NCBI GenBank assembly: GCA_964579765.1
Contig: CAZOIK010000022.1
Span: 1-30,248, forward strand
Length of the DNA stretch: 30,248 nt
DNA from: DATNBT01 sp964579765
Lineage (GTDB): Bacteria; Acidobacteriota; Vicinamibacteria; Vicinamibacterales; CAVVIG01
Direction: 5' to 3'
Shown piece after piece: positions 24,442-30,248 of this stretch. The notes under the pieces were generated by a model, which was not told where the DNA came from, made no database searches, and was given only the letters and a program-made list of their open reading frames with translations. The stretch's first letter is position 1, and each line of letters begins with the position of its first letter. Both the position numbers and the translations under genes were made by a program.

Positions 24442-25593
24442 TCAGCCGCCGAATCGAGTGATCTCCGGCGGCTTGCCGCCGGTCACCGCCTGCGCCATCT
24501 GGTCGCGGCTCATGTCGGCCGTCGTCGAGATGCCCTGCACCTTCAGCTTGAACTCGTCAACGTTGCTGGCCCAGCGCAGGGCCTCATCGTACGACACCAG
24601 GCCGTGGGAGTACAAGCCGAAAATCGACTGGTCGAACGTCTGCATGCCGTACTGCGACGTGCCGGCGGCGATCGCCCCGTGGATCATGGACGTCTTGTCC
24701 TTGTCCACGATGCAGTCGCGGATGAAGGCGGTGCTGACCATGACCTCGACGGCCGGCACGCGGCCGGTGCCCTCGGCGTTCGGGATCAGACGCTGCGAGA
24801 TGACGCCCTTGAGGACGCTCGCCAGCTGCAGACGGACCTGCTTCTGCTGGTGCGGCTGGAAGACGGCGATGATGCGGTTGATCGTCTCCGTCGCGTCGAG
24901 CGTGTGCAGCGTCGAGAAGACCAGATGGCCCGTCTCCGCGGCGAGCAGGCCCGTCTCGATGGTCTCGAAGTCGCGCATTTCGCCGACGAGGATGACGTCC
25001 GGGTCCTGGCGCAGCGCGCTGCGGAGCGCATAGGCGAACGATCGCGTGTCCACCTCGACCTCGCGCTGGTTGACGATCGACTGCTGGTCGCGATGGAGGA
25101 ACTCGATCGGATCCTCGACCGTCATCACGTGCGCTTTGCGCGTCTTGTTGATGTGGTCGATCATCGCGGCGAGCGTCGTGCTCTTGCCGCTGCCGGTGGT
25201 GCCGGTGACGAGCACGAGCCCGCGCTCTTCCGAGGCGAGCTTCTTCAGCACCGGCGGCAGGCCGAGCTCGTCAATCGTCTTGATCTGCGTCGGGATGACG
25301 CGCAGGACCAGGCCGACCGTGCCGCGCTGCTGGAAGACGTTGACGCGGAAGCGGCCCAGGCCCGGCACGCCGTACGCCAGATCGACTTCGTTGGCGTCCT
25401 TGAACTTGTCGGCGTGGACCTTCGACATCACCGCCGCGCTCATGGCGACGACGTCGTTGTGATCGAGCCGTTTTTCTTCGCTGGCGGGGACGAGCGCGCC
25501 GCGGAGGCGCATCATCGGGAAGCTTCCGACCTTGACGTGCAGGTCGGAGGCTCCCGCTTCGACGGCGGTCTTCAGGAGGTCGTTAATCTGCAT
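24442..25593 (-). CDS. pilT: Type IV pilus retraction ATPase PilT
   Basis: A 383-residue hexameric ATPase that depolymerises type IV pili and powers twitching. The N-terminus (MQINDLLKTAVEAGASDLHV) is the PilT/PilU signature. Walker A is GTTGSGKSTT (131-140), the Asp box is near TVEDPIEFLH (158-167), Walker B is ILVGEMRD (201-208) and the His box is TGHLVFSTLHT (221-231). The PilT AIRNLIRE-like motif region is altered: the C-terminal part reads GVISQRLIPN and later AAGTSQYGMQTFDQSIFGLY, both typical. No other pilus genes are adjacent. The start has no Shine-Dalgarno. Confidence 0.96.
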   Translation of the reverse strand: MQINDLLKTAVEAGASDLHVKVGSFPMMRLRGALVPASEEKRLDHNDVVAMSAAVMSKVHADKFKDANEVDLAYGVPGLGRFRVNVFQQRGTVGLVLRVIPTQIKTIDELGLPPVLKKLASEERGLVLVTGTTGSGKSTTLAAMIDHINKTRKAHVMTVEDPIEFLHRDQQSIVNQREVEVDTRSFAYALRSALRQDPDVILVGEMRDFETIETGLLAAETGHLVFSTLHTLDATETINRIIAVFQPHQQKQVRLQLASVLKGVISQRLIPNAEGTGRVPAVEVMVSTAFIRDCIVDKDKTSMIHGAIAAGTSQYGMQTFDQSIFGLYSHGLVSYDEALRWASNVDEFKLKVQGISTTADMSRDQMAQAVTGGKPPEITRFGG

Positions 25594-25597
25594 CGCT

Positions 25598-25628
25598 AGA
25601 GGGCAAAGGGCTCGGCCTTATGCCCTCT
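25598..25628 (-). terminator. Long hairpin between ilvE and pilT
   Basis: On the minus strand a stem of 14 bases pairs at 12 positions (outer AGAGGGCA/TGCCCTCT perfect) around a 3-nt loop CGA. It begins with the last base of the ilvE stop codon and ends 4 nt before the pilT ATG. There is no T-run. It may end ilvE transcription or control pilT translation, since it would occupy the ribosome-binding region of pilT. Confidence 0.55.
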
Positions 25629-26605
25629 TATCGGCCGCCCGAGGCTACAGCTTTGGGCCTGTCACGCAGGCCGGCTTCCTGGGGATACACGTAGGTCAGC
25701 CAGCCGTGGCGGTCGGGGACCTCGCCGTTGATGACCTTGAAGAAGGCCGTCCGAAGGGCCCTGGTGACGGTGCCGGGCTTGCCGTCGCCGACTTTGATGC
25801 GGTCCACCGACCGCACCGGCGTGACTTCGGAGGCCGTGCCCACGAAGAACACCTCGTCGGCGAGGTAGAGCAGCTCGCGCGGCAGGACGGCCTCGTGGAC
25901 CGTATAGCCGGCTTCGCGCGCCAGCGTGATGATCGAGTCGCGCGTGATGCCGCCGAGGACCGACGACCCGAGCGGCGGCGTGAAGAGCTCGCCGTGGCGG
26001 ACGATGAAGATGTTCTGGCCGCTGCCTTCGCTGATGTTGCCGTGGACGTCGAGGGCGATGCCTTCCGAGTAGCCGTCGGCCAGGGCTTCCATCTTGATCA
26101 GCTGCGAGTTGGCGTAGTTGGCCGTCGTCTTGGCGAGGGCCGGCAGCGTGTTGGGCGCCATGCGGTTCCAGGAGCTGACCTTCACGTCGGCGCCTTCTTC
26201 CACCGCGGCGCCGCCGAGGTAGGCGCCCCAGTCCCAAACCATGATCGCCGCGTCCACGGGGATGCCGATCGGGTTGACGCCGAGCTCCTTGTAGCCGCGA
26301 TAGACGATCGGGCGGATGTAGCACGACTTCATCTGGTTGACGCGGATCGTCTCGAGGACGGCGTTCATCCAGCCCTGCAGGTCCAGCGAATATTCCATCC
26401 GGTAGATCTTGGCCGACTCCATCAGCCGGCGCATGTGGGGTTCCAGGCGGAAGCACGCCGAGCCTTTCGGCGTCTCATAGCAGCGCGCGCCCTCGAAGAC
26501 GCCGCTGCCGTAGTGGATGACGTGGGTCGCGATGTGGATATTCGCGTCCTTCCAGTCCACGAACTTGCCGTTCATCCAGATCTTGCCGGTCCCCGGGAAC
26601 GCCAT
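25628..26605 (-). CDS. ilvE: Branched-chain amino acid aminotransferase
   Basis: A 325-residue PLP enzyme of fold type IV that interconverts Leu, Ile and Val with their 2-oxo acids. It starts MAFPGTGKIWMNGKFVDWKD with a Shine-Dalgarno AAGGAG just upstream. HYGSGVFEGARCYET (31-45) is the substrate-loop region. The PLP lysine is K159 in ALAKTTANYANSQL. The E193-containing EGIALDVHGNISEGSGQNIF and the later GGITRDSIITLAREAGY complete the signature. Length fits the IlvE subgroup rather than D-amino-acid transaminase or aminodeoxychorismate lyase. No other ilv/leu genes are in the window. Confidence 0.95.
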   Translation of the reverse strand: MAFPGTGKIWMNGKFVDWKDANIHIATHVIHYGSGVFEGARCYETPKGSACFRLEPHMRRLMESAKIYRMEYSLDLQGWMNAVLETIRVNQMKSCYIRPIVYRGYKELGVNPIGIPVDAAIMVWDWGAYLGGAAVEEGADVKVSSWNRMAPNTLPALAKTTANYANSQLIKMEALADGYSEGIALDVHGNISEGSGQNIFIVRHGELFTPPLGSSVLGGITRDSIITLAREAGYTVHEAVLPRELLYLADEVFFVGTASEVTPVRSVDRIKVGDGKPGTVTRALRTAFFKVINGEVPDRHGWLTYVYPQEAGLRDRPKAVASGGR

Positions 26606-26610
26606 AAGTG

Positions 26611-26630
26611 CTCCTTATCGAACCATCATA
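26611..26630 (-). promoter_or_regulatory. ilvE promoter -10 and Shine-Dalgarno
   Basis: TATGAT (26630 to 26625) is followed by AAGGAG (26616 to 26611) and then, 5 nt later, the ATG at 26605. This is a leadered arrangement with a very short leader. Confidence 0.55.
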
Positions 26631-26671
26631 GCGGATTGGGGAATTTAGAGATCTGGCGAGTGGGTGACCTG

Positions 26672-26702
26672 ACTGGGGACTGGGGACTGGGGACTGGGGA
26701 CT
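26672..26702 (+). repeat. Tandem 7-bp repeat with G-quadruplex pattern at the kinase 3' end
   Basis: Four perfect CTGGGGA units (26673-26700) give four GGGG runs separated by ACT on the plus strand. That is the textbook four-tract G-quadruplex pattern with 3-nt loops. The end overlaps the kinase stop codon (26701-26703), so the minus-strand transcript carries the C-rich form right after the gene. Repeats of GGGGACT of this kind are known as intergenic repeats in other bacteria (recollection). Confidence 0.85.
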
Positions 26703-27696
26703 ACTGGCTCTCTCCACAGAACGGACACCGATCCGCCCGCGCGTGCAGGGGCTTGCGGCAGTGCCAGCAGAAGCGGGGACTTTGCGGCGCGTCGCGCGCC
26801 TTGAGCCGCGTCTGGATGTCTTCGGCGCCTTCCGTGTCGGCGCCGGCGCCCGTGGACAGGCCGAGTCCGGTGGGCCGCGGCGTCCGCCGGACGGCCATGC
26901 TGCCGCGGGCGGCCAGCACGTCCTCGAGCAGTTCGCCGGCGCGCTGATAGCGCGCGTGGATGTCGGGCGCCATCGCCTTCAGGACGATGTCGTTCAGCGC
27001 TTTGGGAATTTTCGGGTTCTTCGTCCGCGGCGCCGAGACGAGATCGCCGCGCATCAGCCGCTCCAGATCCTGCGGCGACGGCGTGTCGTACGGCAGCATC
27101 CCCGTCAGCATCTGGTACATCGTCACGCCGAGCGAGTAGACATCGGAGGCGAAGACCGCCTTGCCGTGAAACTGCTCGGGCGCCATGTACGGCGGGCTCC
27201 CGATGACCGTCGTGCCGTGGGCGGCGATTTCGAGGAAGCGCGACGTCCCGAAATCGGCGACCTTGAGCAATCCGCTGTCGCCGACGAGCACGTTGCTCGG
27301 GCGCAGGTCGCGGTGCAGCACGCCGGCCTTGTGCGCGTGATCGACGGCGTTGCAGATCTGGCACGTGTAGTCGAGCGCGCGCGCCATGTCGAGCGCGCCC
27401 TCGCGCGTGATGACCGCCTCGAGCGTCTCGCCGGGCACGTACTCCATGACGATGAAGAAGACGGTCTCCTGCTTCTCCGCGGTCAGGATGGTGACGACGT
27501 TCGGGTGGCTGAGCGAGGCGAGCAGGCGCGGCTCGCGCAGCAGCTCGCCGAAGTCGAGATTCTGCTTGTGGGGAACCTTGAGCGCGACTTTCTTGTCGAT
27601 CCAGGTGTCGTCGGCGAGAAAGACCGTGCCGAAGCCTCCGCTGCCAATAGTCGAGAGGATCTTGTATTTCCCGACAATCTGACCGCGGAAGAACAT
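26701..27696 (-). CDS. Ser/Thr protein kinase with C-terminal zinc ribbon
   Basis: A 331-residue Hanks-type kinase with no membrane helix, so likely soluble. Glycine loop IGSGGFGTV (17-25), ATP lysine K40 (VALK), the alpha-C glutamate probably E55, catalytic loop HRDLRPSN (128-135), DFG (148-150) and APE (172-174) are all present. The loop has Arg at 132 where HRDLKPxN kinases have Lys. The linker (270-300) is Pro/Gly/Thr-rich. The C-terminus has a four-cysteine zinc ribbon: C310/C313 (CWHC) and C324/C327 (CPFC). The ribbon may bind protein or nucleic acid partners. TATACT lies 8 nt before ATG 27696, with no Shine-Dalgarno, and the gene is divergent from rsmE. The substrate is unknown. Confidence 0.93.
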   Translation of the reverse strand: MFFRGQIVGKYKILSTIGSGGFGTVFLADDTWIDKKVALKVPHKQNLDFGELLREPRLLASLSHPNVVTILTAEKQETVFFIVMEYVPGETLEAVITREGALDMARALDYTCQICNAVDHAHKAGVLHRDLRPSNVLVGDSGLLKVADFGTSRFLEIAAHGTTVIGSPPYMAPEQFHGKAVFASDVYSLGVTMYQMLTGMLPYDTPSPQDLERLMRGDLVSAPRTKNPKIPKALNDIVLKAMAPDIHARYQRAGELLEDVLAARGSMAVRRTPRPTGLGLSTGAGADTEGAEDIQTRLKARDAPQSPRFCWHCRKPLHARADRCPFCGESQ

Positions 27697-27704
27697 CCGC
27701 GCAA

Positions 27705-27710
27705 AGTATA
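27705..27710 (-). promoter_or_regulatory. -10-like hexamer for leaderless kinase start
   Basis: TATACT (27710 to 27705) lies 8 nt upstream of ATG 27696 with no Shine-Dalgarno between. It fits a leaderless transcript. Confidence 0.5.
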
Positions 27711-27719
27711 GCAGCTAAA

Positions 27720-27820
27720 GAGAAACCACAAAGACACGAAGCGCACGAAGACGCACGAAGCCTGCTTTGTACCGATTGAAGTCGTGCGTCTTCGTGATCT
27801 TCGCGGCTTCGTGGTTTCTC
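27720..27820. repeat. 39-bp inverted repeat in the divergent kinase-rsmE spacer
   Basis: Arms 27720-27758 and 27782-27820 are inverted copies matching at 34 of 39 bases, with a 23-nt middle. The left arm reads GAGAAACCACAAAGACACGA and continues with AAG-rich text. Purine-rich ACCACAAAGACACGAAG text of this type is a known dispersed intergenic motif in many soil and sediment bacteria (recollection). The upstream parts of both divergent promoters fall on or beside this element. Confidence 0.85.
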
Positions 27821-27835
27821 CTGCGGAACAGTTCG

Positions 27836-27841
27836 TATAAT
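27836..27841 (+). promoter_or_regulatory. Consensus -10 for leaderless rsmE
   Basis: TATAAT (27836-27841) is followed by 7 nt and TTG 27849. There is no Shine-Dalgarno. The distance places the expected transcription start on the start codon. Confidence 0.55.
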
Positions 27842-27848
27842 CCACGCG

Positions 27849-28595
27849 TTGCATCGATTTTTCGCGCCGGCGCTCGATCCGGGAGACGAGACGGTGACGC
27901 TGCCGCGCGACGAGGGCGAGCACCTCACGCGCGTGCTGCGGCTCGGCGTCGGCGACATGGTGGCGGTCTTCGACGGGCGCGGCCACGAGTTCTCGGCGCG
28001 CGTCGTCGCGGCCGAGCGGCGCGACGTGCGCGTGCAGATCGTCGCGCGCGTCGAGCCGGCGGCCGAGCCGGCGGTCGCGCTGACGCTCGCGCAGGCGGTG
28101 ATCAAAGGCGACAAGATGGACGACATCGTCCGCGACGCGGTGATGCTGGGCGTCGCGGCCGTGCAGCCGCTCGTGACGGCCCGCACGGAATCGACCGTCG
28201 CGCAGCTGACGAACGGTCAGCGGCTCGAGCGCTGGCGCCGCGTCGCGCTCGCGTCAACCAAGCAGTCGAAGCGCGCGGTGCTCGCCGACATCAGGCGCCC
28301 GCTCACGCTCGAGTCGTTTCTGCAGGATCCGCGGAGCGCGCACGACGTCATGCTCGTGGAGCCGGGCGCGGCGGGCGGCGAGGGCGCCGAGCCGCTGTCG
28401 GCGCTGCAGGGCCGCCCGGTGCCGCCGGACGCGACCCTCTTCGTCGGCCCCGAAGGCGGCTGGACCGAGGGAGAAATCGCCGCCGCCCGCGCGCATCACG
28501 TGCGGCTGGTGACGCTCGGTCACCGCACGCTCCGCGCCGACGCGACGCCCGTCGCGGCAATCAGCGTGCTGCAGTTCCTGTTCGGAGACTTATGA
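27849..28595 (+). CDS. rsmE: 16S rRNA (uracil-1498-N3)-methyltransferase RsmE
   Basis: A 248-residue SPOUT-fold methyltransferase that modifies U1498 of 16S rRNA using S-adenosylmethionine. TTG 27849 gives the standard N-terminus MHRFFAPAL. EHLTRVLRLGVGDMVAVFDG is the PUA-like part. QAVIKGDKMDDIVRDAVMLG and the region STKQSKRAVL follow. The knot has LFVGPEGGWTEGEI and a C-terminal LGHRTLRADATPVAAISVLQ. The last motif is usually LRxETA; here it is LRADAT, a mild variant. It converges on the surface-protein gene with only 3 bp between stops. No prmA neighbour is present. Confidence 0.94.
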   Translation: MHRFFAPALDPGDETVTLPRDEGEHLTRVLRLGVGDMVAVFDGRGHEFSARVVAAERRDVRVQIVARVEPAAEPAVALTLAQAVIKGDKMDDIVRDAVMLGVAAVQPLVTARTESTVAQLTNGQRLERWRRVALASTKQSKRAVLADIRRPLTLESFLQDPRSAHDVMLVEPGAAGGEGAEPLSALQGRPVPPDATLFVGPEGGWTEGEIAAARAHHVRLVTLGHRTLRADATPVAAISVLQFLFGDL

Positions 28596-28598
28596 GGA

Positions 28599-30248
28599 CT
28601 ACGGCGCGACTCTGAAGTCCTGCGTCTTGACGTCGCCCTCGCCGAGCGTCACGCGCGCGGCGCCGGCGCGGTGCTGATCGAGATACGCGGGCTCGAACCA
28701 TTCGCCGGGCTCTGACGGATCAACGGCGACGACGTAGTACTCGCCGGCGGGCAGGTTGCGAATCTTGTACATCCCGGTCTGATCGGGACGCGCGGTGGCG
28801 ATCTGGCGCGACTGCGGCCGCCAGACGTCGCTGTTGGTCGAAAAGGCGAGCACGGTGTACTCGGTGACGGGGTTGCGCTGCGCGTCGGCGATCGTGCCGT
28901 CGATCTCGTTCACCTTGTCCGTAAACGTCACGACGACGTTCGAGATCTTCTGACCGCTGCGGACGGCGAGCGGCGTGTCCGTCACATCGCGGCCGTCAAC
29001 GGTCACCGACTTCAGGTTCCATCCCCGCAGCGCGCCGCCGCCGTTGGGCCGGATGAAGTGCGCGCCGACGCTGACGCCGTCCATGACGAACGTGCCGTCC
29101 TTGCTGACGCGCGGGTTGGGCGTCGGGCCGATGTTGTCTTCGGGGTCGGCCGCCGGCGCGGCAATCCGCACCTGTGTCGGATCGGACGGCGGACTCGTGC
29201 TGCCGGGTTGGAACACGATCGTGCCGGCGATCGACCCGCCGGTCTCGAGCACCACGACGACGCCGGTGAGGTCGCCGCCGGCGACCGAGAGCGGCCGTGA
29301 CGTCGAGAGCGGCGCGTCGCGATCGTTGTTGCGCGCGTGCAGCGTGTAGCTGCCGGGGGGGATGTTCGCGATCGAGAACTGGCCGTCCCACCCGATGCGG
29401 CCGCCGAAGACGCCGCCGAGCGCACGGCTGCGCGGGTTGGCCTGCGGCGACAGGACGATGTTGCCGCCCGCCGCCCAGGAGCCGTCCGGGTTTTCGACGT
29501 GGCCGCTGACGCGCGACGTGCGCACGAGCTGGAGGCCGAAGTCGATGTCGAGCACTTCCTGGCTGACGCCGACCGTCACGGCGCGCGCGTCGGCGGCCGA
29601 GGGCACGCCCGGATAGTACGTCGGCGCGTACATCAATTGATCCTGCTCGTCGTCGGCCCCGCCCCGGCCGCCGCGTCCGCCGGCGAACGCTCCGCCACGA
29701 CCGCCGAATCCGCGCCCAGGCGCGCCGCGCCCGCCGAACCCGTCCGATCGCGCGACCGCGCTGACGTAGTAATCGCCCGGATTGAGGCCCCACACGCGAT
29801 AGACGCCCCGATCGTCGGTCTGCGCGTTGCCCGCGGGCACGAGCTGTCGATCGCCCTGCGCGTACTGATAGCGCGACACGCTGACGACGACGCCCGGCAT
29901 GACGTCGCCCGTGTCGTCCGACACGCGGCCGGTGATGACGCCCCCTTTCGGCAGCGTGAAGTTGATGCCTTTGAGCTGCTGGCTGTCGAGCAACTGGAGC
30001 GGCGTGCCGGCCTGCAGCGGACGCCGCTGGCCGTACGACAGCTGGATGTATCCGCTCTTCGACGCGGTGATCGTGTAGCGGCCCGCCGGCAGATCGGAGA
30101 AGTCGAACGCGCCGTCGTCGTCGGTGAGCATGCCGCGCCCGCCGGGCAGCTCCGCGGCGGAGATGAAGACCCGCGCGCGTTTGATCGGGCGGCCCGTGTC
30201 GCCGGCGACGACGCGTCCGCTCAGGCGTGCGGTCGTCGCGGCCGCCGT
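28599..30248 (-). CDS. Carboxypeptidase-regulatory-like surface protein (5' end outside window)
   Basis: The frame is open to the right edge, so the start lies outside; 549 residues are visible. Repeated beta-sandwich units resemble the carboxypeptidase regulatory-like/CarboxypepD_reg family: ARLSGRVVAGDTGRPIKRAR at the edge, GAFDFSDLPAGRYTITASKSGY, then GVYRVWGLNPGDYYVSAVA and later GMYKIRNLPAGEYYVVAVDP. Such domains occur in large exported acidobacterial proteins and in front of TonB-dependent receptors, but this protein ends at 28599 without any barrel. A Gly/Arg-rich segment (29655-29741) separates two units. Probably cell-surface or periplasmic; ligand unknown. Methionine codons inside, such as 30131, are not the start. 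Confidence 0.82.
   Translation of the reverse strand, partial: TAAATTARLSGRVVAGDTGRPIKRARVFISAAELPGGRGMLTDDDGAFDFSDLPAGRYTITASKSGYIQLSYGQRRPLQAGTPLQLLDSQQLKGINFTLPKGGVITGRVSDDTGDVMPGVVVSVSRYQYAQGDRQLVPAGNAQTDDRGVYRVWGLNPGDYYVSAVARSDGFGGRGAPGRGFGGRGGAFAGGRGGRGGADDEQDQLMYAPTYYPGVPSAADARAVTVGVSQEVLDIDFGLQLVRTSRVSGHVENPDGSWAAGGNIVLSPQANPRSRALGGVFGGRIGWDGQFSIANIPPGSYTLHARNNDRDAPLSTSRPLSVAGGDLTGVVVVLETGGSIAGTIVFQPGSTSPPSDPTQVRIAAPAADPEDNIGPTPNPRVSKDGTFVMDGVSVGAHFIRPNGGGALRGWNLKSVTVDGRDVTDTPLAVRSGQKISNVVVTFTDKVNEIDGTIADAQRNPVTEYTVLAFSTNSDVWRPQSRQIATARPDQTGMYKIRNLPAGEYYVVAVDPSEPGEWFEPAYLDQHRAGAARVTLGEGDVKTQDFRVAP

Noticed and set aside
22906..25599. An 897-codon open frame on the plus strand antisense to pilT and the GT39-like gene
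   Set aside because: It is rich in Arg/Asp/His repeats with no recognisable domain, and lies opposite two genes with clear family motifs; long antisense frames are expected at this GC content.

Overview
The window is a gene-dense, very GC-rich chromosomal stretch with no plasmid, phage or IS genes. The gene types point to an uncultured Acidobacteriota, probably Vicinamibacteria-like. They include a DUF1684 lipoprotein, small secreted proteins of acidobacterial type, a carboxypeptidase-regulatory-like surface protein, a compact Ser/Thr kinase and an outer-membrane LptE. The taxonomic placement is inference from protein style; no rRNA is present. No gene-free stretch exceeds about 155 bases. 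I see no tRNA, rRNA or CRISPR array.

Layout, left to right. 1-2005 (+): the end of an Fe-S oxidoreductase, a DUF374 lysophospholipid acyltransferase and a secreted lipocalin-like protein, with overlapping start/stop codons. 2055-4639 (-): a secreted small protein, a cupin and a DHA2-type drug exporter. 4770-7591: a plasma-membrane-type H+ P-type ATPase (-) bracketed by two paralogous 55-residue membrane proteins (+). 7595-9956 (+): DUF1684 lipoprotein, SpoIIAA/STAS-like protein and histone-deacetylase-family hydrolase. 9964-14150 (+): leuS, lptE, holA, then rpsT on the other strand. 14541-17025 (+): a two-gene ABC exporter. 17005-24435 (-): a GT39-like membrane protein, lytic transglycosylase, alaS, recX and a second GT39-like protein. 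24442-27696 (-): pilT, ilvE and a Ser/Thr kinase. 27849-28595 (+): rsmE. 28599 to the right edge (-): a large surface protein, cut by the window.

Most of the content is housekeeping: tRNA charging, DNA polymerase III loading, ribosome assembly and methylation, LPS transport, and branched-chain amino acid metabolism. Two things stand out. First, the P-type ATPase sits between duplicated micro-membrane-protein genes, which suggests a small-subunit-regulated proton pump and also gives the pump gene directly repeated flanks. Second, the spaces between genes carry two kinds of structure. At least seven genes have a -10-like hexamer only 6-10 nt before the start codon and no Shine-Dalgarno, which implies leaderless transcripts. 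Several families of short palindromes and tandem repeats sit at gene ends, at starts and even inside coding sequence (leuS linker, lptE signal peptide). At cupin and alaS a CTTC-loop palindrome runs directly into the -10 hexamer of the next gene.
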